This document shows positions 42,634 through 50,390 of a stretch of DNA of 64,000 nucleotides, in pieces. A program made the translations under genes and the position numbers. The stretch is from Actinomycetota bacterium (GTDB lineage: Bacteria > Actinomycetota > Actinomycetes > S36-B12): positions 10,613 to 74,612 of the forward strand of contig JADKGE010000013.1 in the NCBI GenBank assembly GCA_016717115.1, given 5' to 3'. Numbering within the stretch: the stretch's first letter is position 1; every line of letters starts with the position of its first letter. Below the pieces are notes generated by a model. The model saw only the letters and a program-made list of their open reading frames with translations. It was not told the DNA's origin and did not search any database.

Positions 42634-43281
42634 TTAGCGCAGGGCCCTGGCTATCTCGCCTGCCGCCCTCGCGACCCTCGGACCCACGTCTGCCTCGTTC
42701 AACTCGCGTAGGGCCAGTACTCCGACGCTGGCCTCCAGACCCGGGACGCCCAGCACGGGCACGGCGATCCCGTAGGCCCCCTGCGGCCCGTCTCCGGTGG
42801 CCACCACCCACGGCGGGTCCAGCGGTCGGCCCGCGGCGGTGCGCGCGGCGAGGATCGCCCGACCGGCCGCGCCGAATTCGAGTGGCTGACGGGAGCCGGC
42901 GCGATAGGCCACATGCAGGTCGGATCTCGTCGGCTCCACGACCACGGCGGACAGCGCCTCCTGCCCGTCGACGATGGTGAGGACCGCCGTGGCGTTGACG
43001 GCGTCGGCGAGGAGCCGTAGCGCAGGCAGGGCCGTGTCGCGCACGATGGGCTGCACCTGACGACCAAGCGTCAGCACGCCGAGCCCGAGGCGGCACTTGC
43101 CGTCGGCGGAGCGGCGCAGGAAGGCGTGGTTCTCCAGGGTGACGACGAGCCGGTAGACCACTGTCCGACCGATGTCGAGGGCCGCGGCCAGCTCGGTGAC
43201 CGTCAGCCCGTCTGGGGACTCAGCGACCACCTCGAGCACCCGCAGCCCTCGATCGAGAGTCTGAGAGGTCTCCGTTGCCAT
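42634..43281 (-). CDS. IclR-family transcriptional regulator
   Basis: A 215-residue regulator, somewhat shorter than the usual 250. The N-terminal winged helix (TLDRGLRVLEVVAESPDGLT, LAAALDIGRTVVYRLVVTL) is complete. The effector domain (ALPALRLLADAVNATAVLTI, PLEFGAAGRAILAA, GAYGIAVPVLG) is present but its middle part is shortened. The target is unknown; the neighbouring genes (dacB, hdeD, amino-acid transporter) give no clear regulon. Confidence 0.88.
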   Translation of the reverse strand: MATETSQTLDRGLRVLEVVAESPDGLTVTELAAALDIGRTVVYRLVVTLENHAFLRRSADGKCRLGLGVLTLGRQVQPIVRDTALPALRLLADAVNATAVLTIVDGQEALSAVVVEPTRSDLHVAYRAGSRQPLEFGAAGRAILAARTAAGRPLDPPWVVATGDGPQGAYGIAVPVLGVPGLEASVGVLALRELNEADVGPRVARAAGEIARALR

Positions 43282-43309
43282 CAGCGGCTACCCGGTGATG
43301 GGATGCCCG

Positions 43310-43885
43310 TCAGAGCGCCTTGGCCGCGGAGCGAAGGCGCAGCGCGGCGATGATCTCGAAGATGCCGCTGACGATCAGCCAGATGCCCGCGATCCAGGCG
43401 AGCGTCACCAGGGAGATGGCCGGCCAGCCCAGGATGACGAAGCCGCCGATCAGCATGACGATGCCGCCGAAGATGTTCCAGCCCCGGCCTTCCTTCTGCT
43501 CGCCCGCCAGGAACAGGGAGGCGAAACCCTGGAACAGGAAGGAGATGCCGACGAAGATCGCCAGGATCTCGACGGCGCGGTAGGCGCCGCTGATGGCGAT
43601 GATGCCCAGGATCAGCGAGAGGATGCCGCCGATGAACAGCAGGGCCCGCATACCACCGGACAGGCCCCGGCTGAATCCACGGATGATCTGGAAGATGCCC
43701 GTGACGATGAGCCACACGGACAGCAGAATGGCGAGCACGACGATGGTCGCGCCGGGCCACACCAAGGCGATGATGCCCACGATGAGGCTGGCGATCCCGA
43801 GGAAGAGCACGATGCCCCAATGCTGGGCGATCGCTGCAAGCCCACCCTCATCAACGACGACGGTTTCCTGATCCAGCGTGGCCAT
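43310..43885 (-). CDS. HdeD-like membrane protein (DUF308)
   Basis: A 191-residue membrane protein with six helices built from repeated DUF308 units: GIVLFLGIASLIVGIIALVW, LLSVWLIVTGIFQIIRGF, IGGILSLILGIIAI and LAWIAGIWLIVSGIFEIIAA. HdeD proteins are linked to acid or envelope stress in Enterobacteria; the actinobacterial role is unknown. The ATG at 43885 has a GGAGGA ribosome site, which rules out the longer frame starting at 43933. Confidence 0.9.
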   Translation of the reverse strand: MATLDQETVVVDEGGLAAIAQHWGIVLFLGIASLIVGIIALVWPGATIVVLAILLSVWLIVTGIFQIIRGFSRGLSGGMRALLFIGGILSLILGIIAISGAYRAVEILAIFVGISFLFQGFASLFLAGEQKEGRGWNIFGGIVMLIGGFVILGWPAISLVTLAWIAGIWLIVSGIFEIIAALRLRSAAKAL

Positions 43886-43977
43886 GTTTCCTCCAACGAC
43901 GCAACCGAGCGCGCCCTGCGCCCAGCCAATCATCCTAGGACGATTACCGGTGCCAGCCGCGGTGACACACCCGCTCG

Positions 43978-44727
43978 TCAGCCCAGCACGCGGGCGAGAA
44001 AATCCCGGGTCTGCTGCTTCTCGGGGCTGCTGAAGATCGCTTCAGGCGGGCCCTGCTCCAGGACGACCCCCTCGTGCAGGAAGCACACGCGATCGGCCAC
44101 GTCGCGGGCGAAGCCCATCTCGTGCGTGGCCATGACGATCGTCAGCCCCTCGAGCTTGAGTTCCCGGACGGCGTCAAGCACCTCCCCGACGAGGAGCGGA
44201 TCGAGGGCGGACGTGATCTCGTCGAAGAGCATGAGCTCCGGCTGCATCGCCAGCGCCCGCACGATCGCAGCCCGCTGCGCCTGACCGCCCGAGAGCCGGT
44301 CGGGATACTCGTCGGCCTTCGCCTCCAACCCGAATCGGGCGAGCAGGGCGCGGGCCTCGTCGCGAGCCGCACCGCCTGAGGTTCCGCGAACCTTCCGGGG
44401 GGCGAGCATGACGTTCTCGAGGACGGTCATGTGCGGGAAGAGGTTGTAGGACTGGAACACGATCCCGACCCGACGACGAACCTTGTCGAGATCGATGCTC
44501 GGCTGCGTCACCTCGACGTTCCCGTCGAGCAGGATGCGTCCCGCATCGACCGACTCCAGGCCGTTGATGCACCGCAGGAGCGTCGACTTGCCCGATCCTG
44601 AGGCGCCGATCAGGACGACCGCCTGGTGCTGGTCGACGTGCAGGTCCAGGCCGCGAAGGACCGGATGGTCGTCGAAGGACTTCCAGATCCCCGAGACCTC
44701 GAGCAGGGCGTGCGTTCCCGAGGTCAT
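43978..44727 (-). CDS. Polar amino-acid ABC transporter ATPase
   Basis: A 249-residue GlnQ/HisP-type ATPase: Walker A LIGASGSGKSTLLRC, Q-loop VFQSYNLFPHMTVLENV, signature LSGGQAQRAAIVRAL, Walker B MLFDEITSALDP and switch THEMGFA. The FQSYNLFPH and DEITSALDP forms are typical of amino-acid uptake systems. The ATG at 44727 overlaps the permease stop by 4 nt. Confidence 0.93.
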   Translation of the reverse strand: MTSGTHALLEVSGIWKSFDDHPVLRGLDLHVDQHQAVVLIGASGSGKSTLLRCINGLESVDAGRILLDGNVEVTQPSIDLDKVRRRVGIVFQSYNLFPHMTVLENVMLAPRKVRGTSGGAARDEARALLARFGLEAKADEYPDRLSGGQAQRAAIVRALAMQPELMLFDEITSALDPLLVGEVLDAVRELKLEGLTIVMATHEMGFARDVADRVCFLHEGVVLEQGPPEAIFSSPEKQQTRDFLARVLG

Positions 44728-45593
44728 GCCACGCTCCCCGCGCGCTGACGCTTGGACATGCGTCCCTGGATCCAGTCGGCGAAGCGCGTCATCGGAATGG
44801 TCAGGGCGATGAAGATGAGCGCAGCGGCGACGTAGGGCGTGTAGTTGAAGGACGACGACGCGTCGATCTGCGCCTGCCGTAGAACCTCGATCGGGCCGAG
44901 GACGGCGACAAGGGCCGTGTCCTTCTGAAGGGAGATGAAGTCGTTGAGCAGGGGCGGCACCACGTTGCGCACCGCCTGTGGCAGCACGACGTAGCGGTTC
45001 GTCTGCCAGATCGACAGGCCGAGCGAGCGTGCGGCCATCCGCTGGCTCGGGTGGACCGACCCGATCCCCGCCCGGAACACCTCTGCCACGTAGGCGGTGT
45101 ACGACAGGACGAGCGCCGCCGTGCCCCAGAAGACCGGGTCGGTGGGCACCCCCTGCAGCCGCAGCGCCGGGACACCGAAGCCCAGAAGGAAGATGACCAG
45201 GATCGTCGGCACGCCGCGGAAGACGTCGACGTAGATCGTCGCGACGACGCGCAGCGGAAGGAAGATCGGCGAGCGCAGCGTCCGCGTCAGGGCGATCAGC
45301 AGGCTGAACACCAGGATGAGCGGCTCGGCGATGAGGAAGATCTTGACGTTCAGCAGGAACGCCTTGAGCAGGCCCGGGAGGGAGCTGACGAACTCCTCGC
45401 GGTTGAAGAACGTCTCCTGCACCACGGGCCAGCCGGGCGTCTGAGAGACGAGGACCACCACGACGAGCGTGAAGCCGATCAGGCTGCCCATGCCCACGAG
45501 GGCGTTCCGCCGGGCGGTCCGACGTGCGAGCGCCTGGCGCACCGGGTCCTTGTAGACCACAGGTGAGCCAGGCGCTGGCGTCGTCGTTGTCAT
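44724..45593 (-). CDS. Polar amino-acid ABC transporter permease
   Basis: A 289-residue inner-membrane permease with the HisM/GlnP EAA-type motif (YVAEVFRAGIGSVHPSQRMA through LPQAVRNVVPPLLND). An N-terminal cytoplasmic stretch of about 30 residues and one helix precede the five-helix core (FLLNVKIFLIAEPLILVFSL onward). It forms one transporter with the ATPase and the lipoprotein at 45636-46622; substrate class is amino acids, exact one unknown. Confidence 0.92.
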   Translation of the reverse strand: MTTTTPAPGSPVVYKDPVRQALARRTARRNALVGMGSLIGFTLVVVVLVSQTPGWPVVQETFFNREEFVSSLPGLLKAFLLNVKIFLIAEPLILVFSLLIALTRTLRSPIFLPLRVVATIYVDVFRGVPTILVIFLLGFGVPALRLQGVPTDPVFWGTAALVLSYTAYVAEVFRAGIGSVHPSQRMAARSLGLSIWQTNRYVVLPQAVRNVVPPLLNDFISLQKDTALVAVLGPIEVLRQAQIDASSSFNYTPYVAAALIFIALTIPMTRFADWIQGRMSKRQRAGSVA

Positions 45594-45635
45594 AGCGGGT
45601 GAGGCTACTGCTCCCGTTCGGTCTGCCTGTTGTCG

Positions 45636-46622
45636 CTACTCCGTGAAGTACGGCGCGGTGTCGCCGGCGAGCCACTCGTCCTGGATGGCCTGAAGCTCAC
45701 CGGACGCCGTCAGCTCGGCAAGCGCCTTGTTGACGCAGGCGACCAGCGGGTTGCCCTTCTGGAAGAGCAGGCCGAACTGCTCGCCGCCCTCCTGCGCCGT
45801 GAACTGGCCGACGATCTTGCCCTTGGGCAGTTCGACCGCGGTGATGTAGTACGCCGTGGGCAGGTCGACGACGATGCCGTCGATCTGTCCGTTCTGCAGT
45901 GCGCTCTTGGCGTCATTGGTGTCGTTGTAGACGAATGGCTGCTCGGCTGGCTTCACGACATCGTTGATGAAGTCCAGGCTCGTGGTGCCGATCTGCGCCC
46001 CCAGCTTGGCGCCCTGCAGCTCGGCGACGGTCGTGGCGTTCGCGATCGGCGAGTCCTTCAGCGCCACGACGGCCTGGTTCACCGTGTAGTAGCCGTCGGA
46101 GAAGTCGACGACCTTCGCGCGCTTCGGGGTGATGGAGATCTGGTTGATGTCGAAGTCGAACGCCTTGTCACCCGGCGCGTAGGACGAGTTGAACGGGACC
46201 ACCGTCCAGTTCACCTCGTTCGTCGCGAAGCCGAGCTGATCGGCAACGGCGTAGGCGACGGCCGACTCGAAGCCCTGGCCGCTGGCGGGATCGCCCTCGT
46301 CCTGCTTCGCCTCGTCGTCGGTGACGAAGTAGGGCGGGTACGCAGGCGTGTCGGTGCCGATGGTGAGGGTGCCCGGGTTGACCAGGGTGAGGTTCTCCTT
46401 CGAGCACTCGTCGAGGGCGGCCTCAGCGGACGCGGCCGCGGACGTCGACGGGGCCGCCGACGAGGCGGCCGGCGAAGCAGCGCTCGACGCGGCAGCGGAG
46501 GTGGCTGCGGCGGCCGAGGAGGAGGTCGCCGCCGGCTCCTGCGCGCACGCGGCGAGCATGAGGCCGGACGAGGCGAGGGCGAGGACGGGCATGAGGACGC
46601 GACGGGCGGACAGGCCGGACAT
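45636..46622 (-). CDS. Amino-acid-binding lipoprotein of ABC transporter
   Basis: A 328-residue solute-binding protein of family 3. The lipoprotein signal ends LMLAAC (lipid Cys26), an Ala/Ser-rich linker spans about 30-67, and the binding domain follows (TLTIGTDTPAYPPYFVTDDE, GFESAVAYAVADQLG, DINQISITPKRAKVVDFSDGYY, LGAQIGTTSLDFI). The TDTPAYPPYF variant with an inserted acidic loop is common in actinobacterial glutamate or polar-amino-acid binders. Ribosome site AAGGAG. The permease gene starts about 40 nt after its stop. Confidence 0.92.
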   Translation of the reverse strand: MSGLSARRVLMPVLALASSGLMLAACAQEPAATSSSAAAATSAAASSAASPAASSAAPSTSAAASAEAALDECSKENLTLVNPGTLTIGTDTPAYPPYFVTDDEAKQDEGDPASGQGFESAVAYAVADQLGFATNEVNWTVVPFNSSYAPGDKAFDFDINQISITPKRAKVVDFSDGYYTVNQAVVALKDSPIANATTVAELQGAKLGAQIGTTSLDFINDVVKPAEQPFVYNDTNDAKSALQNGQIDGIVVDLPTAYYITAVELPKGKIVGQFTAQEGGEQFGLLFQKGNPLVACVNKALAELTASGELQAIQDEWLAGDTAPYFTE

Positions 46623-46711
46623 GGACAGCGGTCTCCTTCAAGCCGACGTCGGTCGCATCGGCGGGGCTCATCCTCGCAGAGGCTCCCCGGCCGCCTGCAC
46701 CCACCTTTCCA

Positions 46712-48085
46712 CTAAGCCGGTAGGGATGGTCTCATGCGACCCGCCAAGACGACGGCAACGACCGCGAAGACTGCCGAGCCCAGCCACAGGGCGGTGTAGG
46801 TCGACGCGGTGGCGCCGCCGGACGCGACGGCGGCCGCGTGACCCAGGCTGAGAAGGGAGATCCCGACGACGACCATCACCGAGTCGACGATCTGGATGGC
46901 GGCGCCGTTGACGCCCTGCTCGGCATCCGGCGACAGCCGCATCACCTGCACGGACACCGAGGGCACCGACAGGCCCATGCCGAAGGCGCCCACCGCCCAC
47001 GAGACCGCCGCCACCCAGGGCGGCAGGGAGGTGAGCACCGCGAGCGGCAGCGTCACCAGGCACAGCGTCACCACCGCCGCCCCGGTGCGCACTGCCGACG
47101 AACGGTCCTGGTCGCCGGGCAGTCGGCTCTGCGTGAACGAGCCGGTCACCCACATCAGGGCCGCCGACGACAGGACCAGCCCCGCCGCGGTGACGCTCAG
47201 GCCCCGAATGTCGACGAGAGCCAGGGGGACGAACACCTCGGCCGAGAAGTAGGCGGCAGCCAGCAGCCCGCGCATCATGACGCTCGTGGGCAGACCACGC
47301 GCGAAGCGCAGTGCGCCCGGCGGCAGGAGGCGCCTGGCGGCCACGAGCAGCACGACCAGTCCGCCCAGCGCCTCGACCAGGCCGAGCAGAGACAGCCGCA
47401 GCACCCCGTCCTGCAGGGCGAAGAGTCCTGCGGTCGCGAACCCCGCAGCCACGAGCCGTGCACGGATCGCCCCGTGCGGCGTGCCTCCCGCGAACTGCCC
47501 GAGCCGCGGGAACAGCAGCACCGCGGGCGGCACGACGAACAGCGGCACAAGCAGGAAGACCGCGCGCCAGCTCACGCTCTCGGCGAGCCAGCCGGCCACG
47601 AACGGACCCACGAGGGCCGGGAGCACCCACGAGGCCGCGAGCAAGGAGAACGCCTTCGGCCGGAGATCGACGTCGTAGGCGCGGGCGATGAGCACGTAGA
47701 TGCCCACGATGACCGCGCCGCCACCGAGGCCCTGGACCGCGCGACCGACCACCAGGACGGGCAGACCGTTCGCCACGCCCGCGACGATCGCCCCGGCGCT
47801 GAAGGCGGCCACGCCCGCGATGAGAGGCCCGCGCGGACCCGTCGCATCACTCCACAGTCCGCCGGCCACCATCGAGAACAGCGACGTCACGAGGAAGGCC
47901 GAGAACGCCCAGGTGTAGCCCTGAAGGGCATCGAGCTCCCGGGCGACGACGGGCATGGCCGTTGCCGTGGCAATGCCCTCGAAGGCGATCAGCGTGACGA
48001 TCGCGACGATGCCGACCGACAGCGGGCGGTAGTGCGCACTCCACAGCGATGGGTGCGCTGGGCGAGCCGTCGTGGCTCGGCTCAG
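46712..48085 (-). CDS. MFS transporter, probable CTG start overlapping upstream gene
   Basis: A major-facilitator protein with the motifs GLWSDATGPRGPLIAG, VGRAVQGLGGGAVIVGIYVL and WLAESVSWRAVFLLVPLF, most like drug/H+ antiporters. The first ATG at 47956 would remove most of helix 1, yet the frame stays open and protein-like upstream (YRPLSVGIVAIVTLIAFEGI) back to 48087. No ATG, GTG or TTG exists there. The CTG at 48085-48083 overlaps the stop of the DUF3039 gene as CTGA, just as ATGA does elsewhere in the window, so I propose it as the start (457 residues). Substrate unknown. Confidence 0.82.
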   Translation of the reverse strand: MSRATTARPAHPSLWSAHYRPLSVGIVAIVTLIAFEGIATATAMPVVARELDALQGYTWAFSAFLVTSLFSMVAGGLWSDATGPRGPLIAGVAAFSAGAIVAGVANGLPVLVVGRAVQGLGGGAVIVGIYVLIARAYDVDLRPKAFSLLAASWVLPALVGPFVAGWLAESVSWRAVFLLVPLFVVPPAVLLFPRLGQFAGGTPHGAIRARLVAAGFATAGLFALQDGVLRLSLLGLVEALGGLVVLLVAARRLLPPGALRFARGLPTSVMMRGLLAAAYFSAEVFVPLALVDIRGLSVTAAGLVLSSAALMWVTGSFTQSRLPGDQDRSSAVRTGAAVVTLCLVTLPLAVLTSLPPWVAAVSWAVGAFGMGLSVPSVSVQVMRLSPDAEQGVNGAAIQIVDSVMVVVGISLLSLGHAAAVASGGATASTYTALWLGSAVFAVVAVVLAGRMRPSLPA

Positions 48086-48348
48086 GACTTACCACCGGGC
48101 GGGAGCTTGGCGTGGATGTCGCGGCACTCCGGGCAGATGGGGAACTTGGAGGGATCGCGGCCGGGGACCCACACCTTGCCGCACAGGGCCTTGATCGGGG
48201 TGCCCGTGACCGCGCTCTCCACGATCTTGCTCTTCTCGACGTAGTGCGCGAATCGCTCGTGGTCGCCATCGTCGTTCGAGAGCGACGTGCGCTCCTCCAG
48301 CAGGGTGCCACCCGACAGGCCCGGGCTCTCCAGCGGCTCGTTCTCCAT
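48082..48348 (-). CDS. DUF3039 protein
   Basis: An 88-residue protein of a family restricted to actinobacteria. A conserved core, HYVEKSKIVESAVTGTPIKA, leads to LCGKVWVPGRDPSKFPICPEC with three Cys that may form a zinc site (Cys, then CPEC). Function unknown. Its start has a leaderless-type promoter back-to-back with that of the thioredoxin gene. Confidence 0.9.
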   Translation of the reverse strand: MENEPLESPGLSGGTLLEERTSLSNDDGDHERFAHYVEKSKIVESAVTGTPIKALCGKVWVPGRDPSKFPICPECRDIHAKLPPGGKS

Positions 48349-48354
48349 GGCGCG

Positions 48355-48360
48355 AGTCTA
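48355..48360 (-). promoter_or_regulatory. -10 box TAGACT, leaderless start at 48348
   Basis: On the minus strand TAGACT is 6 nt from the DUF3039 ATG; no ribosome site. Confidence 0.6.
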
Positions 48361-48399
48361 AAGGGGTGCCCTCGGGATGCCTACCCGTTCGATACCCCG

Positions 48400-48405
48400 T
48401 ACGGT
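48400..48405 (+). promoter_or_regulatory. -10 box TACGGT, leaderless start at 48412
   Basis: TACGGT is 6 nt from the thioredoxin ATG. The two divergent leaderless promoters (this and 48355-48360) share a 39-nt core. Confidence 0.6.
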
Positions 48406-48411
48406 ATTTCC

Positions 48412-48804
48412 ATGACGACGATCAACGTGAGTGAGTCAACCTTCGCGGAGACCATCGAGGGCAACCCCATCGTCCTCGTGGACTTCTGGGCCGCCTGGTG
48501 TGGCCCCTGTCGCCAGTTCGCACCGGTGTACGACGCGGTGTCCCAGGCGAACCCCGACATCGTCTTCGCCAAGGTCGACACGGAGGCCGAGCAGGGTCTC
48601 GCCGGCGCCTTCGGCATCTCCTCGATCCCCACTCTCATGGCGATCCGCGACGGCGTCGTGCTGTACTCGCAGGCCGGCGCCCTGCCGGAGCAGGCGCTCA
48701 CGAACCTCGTCAAGGCGATCCGCGACGTCGACATGGACGAGGTGCGCGCCTCGCTGGAAACGGACAAAACGCCCACTGACAGCGCCGACGGCCCGGCTGA
48801 GTAG
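48412..48804 (+). CDS. Thioredoxin
   Basis: A 130-residue thioredoxin with the active site DFWAAWCGPCRQFAP and the cis-Pro in SSIPTLMAIR. The core is about 105 residues; the last 25 (SLETDKTPTDSADGPAE) form an acidic tail. It is a general disulfide reductase and a likely donor for peroxiredoxins such as Bcp (24693-25157). Confidence 0.93.
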   Translation: MTTINVSESTFAETIEGNPIVLVDFWAAWCGPCRQFAPVYDAVSQANPDIVFAKVDTEAEQGLAGAFGISSIPTLMAIRDGVVLYSQAGALPEQALTNLVKAIRDVDMDEVRASLETDKTPTDSADGPAE

Positions 48805-48820
48805 CCACTGGACACTTCTG

Positions 48821-48866
48821 GGGCCCTTTCCGTGGCCGAAGGCCCTGTCGCACGGGACCTTTGTCC
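48821..48866 (+). promoter_or_regulatory. Cluster of DosR-like inverted motifs upstream of whiB
   Basis: In the 130-nt spacer before the WhiB gene, three related sites share a GGgcCCTTt-GtCC pattern: around 48821-48836 (GGGCCCTTTCCGTGGC), on the opposite strand at about 48830-48846 (AGGGCCTTCGGCCACGG), and GGGACCTTTGTCC at 48854-48866. The mycobacterial hypoxia regulator DosR binds GGGACTTTnGnCCC-like sites, so redox or oxygen control of whiB is suggested; match quality is only moderate. Confidence 0.35.
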
Positions 48867-48934
48867 GTGTCTGGGGCTTACGCGCCCCAACTAGCGTGAT
48901 CGATGCAAGAACTTCACGCTGGGAGGTTTGCGAG

Positions 48935-49306
48935 ATGCCGCAACAACCGCTTGCACAGGTGCCGAAGGACGCGCAGTGGCACTGGCAGGAGCACGGTGCG
49001 TGCCGCGAGGCAGACCCCTTGCTGTTCTTCCACCCGCAGAACGAGCGCGGGTCGTCACGGGCCCGGCGTGATCGGGCCGCCAAGGTCGTCTGCGCGGGCT
49101 GCGACGTGCGGATGGAGTGCGCCGACTACGCCGTACGGGCCAGGGAGCCGTATGGCGTGTGGGGGGGCCTCTCCGAGGACGACCGCGAGCACATCTACTC
49201 CCGCCTCGATTCCCGGCACTACCCGCGCGAGCGCGGCGAGGGACTGCGCCTCGCCGGCGAGGAGATCGCCGCCGCCGTTTCGCCGAGGGCTCTGGGCATC
49301 GCCTGA
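48935..49306 (+). CDS. WhiB-family iron-sulfur regulator
   Basis: A 123-residue WhiB-like protein. The 4Fe-4S ligands are the Cys in HGACREADP and three in VVCAGCDVRMECADYA (C-x2-C-x5-C), followed by the turn GVWGGLSEDDRE. The tail is longer than usual and its basic part is HYPRERGEGLRLAGEE. WhiB proteins bind sigma factor and respond to O2, NO or redox state. GGGAGG precedes the ATG at 48935. Which WhiB subclass it belongs to cannot be set without alignment; the C-terminus resembles WhiB1/WhiB2-type proteins only loosely. Confidence 0.92.
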   Translation: MPQQPLAQVPKDAQWHWQEHGACREADPLLFFHPQNERGSSRARRDRAAKVVCAGCDVRMECADYAVRAREPYGVWGGLSEDDREHIYSRLDSRHYPRERGEGLRLAGEEIAAAVSPRALGIA

Positions 49307-49317
49307 CCGACCACCGC

Positions 49318-49323
49318 TAGCGT
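49318..49323 (+). promoter_or_regulatory. -10 box TAGCGT, leaderless start at 49330
   Basis: TAGCGT is 6 nt from the ATG of the ornithine carbamoyltransferase gene, in the 23-nt gap after whiB, so that gene has its own promoter. Confidence 0.55.
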
Positions 49324-49329
49324 TCGGCA

Positions 49330-50325
49330 ATGACGCTTTCCGGACGCGACTTCCTCAAGGAGTCCGACTTCACCCCGGGTGAACTCGACGCACTCCTGCT
49401 TCTGGCCGCCGACCTCAAGGCGGCGAAGCGGCTCGGCAACGAGAAGCAACGCCTCGCGGGTCGGCAACTCGCCGCGATCTTCGAGAAGACATCCACTCGT
49501 ACGCGGGTGAGTTTCGAGGTCGCCATGCGCGACCAGGGCGGTCACGTCACCGTCCTCGATCCGGCCAGCAGCCAGATCGGCCACAAGGAGTCCCCCGCCG
49601 ACACAGCGCGCGTGCTGTCGCGCATGTTCGACGCGATCGAATACCGGGGTGCGGCCCAGACCGTCGTCGAGCAGCTGGCGCAGTACGCCGACGTTCCCGT
49701 GTACAACGGGCTCACCGACCAATGGCATCCCACGCAGATGCTCGCCGACTTCCTCACGATGCGTGAGCACGCCACCGACCCGCTCGTGCCGCTTCGGTAC
49801 GCCTACCTCGGCGACGCCCGCTCCAACATGGGCAACTCCCTGCTCGTCATGGGCGCGATGATGGGCGCCGACGTTCGCATCGTGGCGCCGCAGAGCCTCT
49901 GGCCCGCCGCCGACGTGCAGGAGATCGCGCGCGCCCACGCGCTCGCCACGGGTGCGCGGATCATGCTCACCGACGACGTCCCGCAGGGCGTAGACGGCGC
50001 GGAGTTCGTGCACACCGATGTCTGGGTGTCGATGGGCGAGCCGGCGGAGGTCTGGGCGCAGCGCGTCGACCTGCTTCGCCCGTACCGCGTGGACGCTGCC
50101 GTCATGGCCGCCACGGGAGACCCCATGGCCAAGTTCATGCACTGCCTGCCTGCCTACCACGACCAGCAGACGTCGATCGGCCGACGGTTGGCCGAGGACT
50201 TCGGCCTGACCGACGGTGTCGAGGTCTCCCACGGGGTCTTCGAGTCGCCGGCCAGCGTCGTCTTCGACCAGGCCGAGAACCGCATGCACACGATCAAGGC
50301 GATCCTCGTCGCCACCCTCACCTAG
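49330..50325 (+). CDS. argF: Ornithine carbamoyltransferase
   Basis: A 331-residue transcarbamylase. The carbamoyl-phosphate motif is EKTSTRTRVSFE and the ornithine loop is KFMHCLPAYHD; DQWHPTQMLADF and GDARSNMGNSLLV are also conserved. The N-terminus (RDFLKESDFTPGELDALLLL) and length resemble the ArcB/ArgI branch more than the shorter ArgF of actinobacterial arginine operons. No arg or arc gene is adjacent, so whether it works in arginine synthesis or in the arginine deiminase route is open. The symbol follows the general enzyme name. Confidence 0.9.
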   Translation: MTLSGRDFLKESDFTPGELDALLLLAADLKAAKRLGNEKQRLAGRQLAAIFEKTSTRTRVSFEVAMRDQGGHVTVLDPASSQIGHKESPADTARVLSRMFDAIEYRGAAQTVVEQLAQYADVPVYNGLTDQWHPTQMLADFLTMREHATDPLVPLRYAYLGDARSNMGNSLLVMGAMMGADVRIVAPQSLWPAADVQEIARAHALATGARIMLTDDVPQGVDGAEFVHTDVWVSMGEPAEVWAQRVDLLRPYRVDAAVMAATGDPMAKFMHCLPAYHDQQTSIGRRLAEDFGLTDGVEVSHGVFESPASVVFDQAENRMHTIKAILVATLT

Positions 50326-50328
50326 CCT

Positions 50329-50386
50329 CGACTGCAGCGCGCGGCGTCACTCAGCCCTCGCTGAATGACGCCGCGCGCTGCAGTCG
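50329..50386. terminator. Long hairpin: 26-pair stem between convergent argF and pckG
   Basis: The outer 21 bp (50329-50349 with 50366-50386) are perfect. After one mismatch four more pairs form (50351-50354 with 50361-50364) and a 6-nt loop closes it. Placed 4 nt after the argF stop and 5 nt before the pckG stop, it fits a two-way terminator, though no T-run follows. Confidence 0.7.
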
Positions 50387-50390
50387 GCGC

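Noticed and set aside
44728..45675. Fusion of the amino-acid transporter ATPase with an upstream 315-codon frame
   Set aside because: The upstream part is the out-of-frame shadow of the permease gene; the ATPase starts at 44727 with an ATGA overlap.
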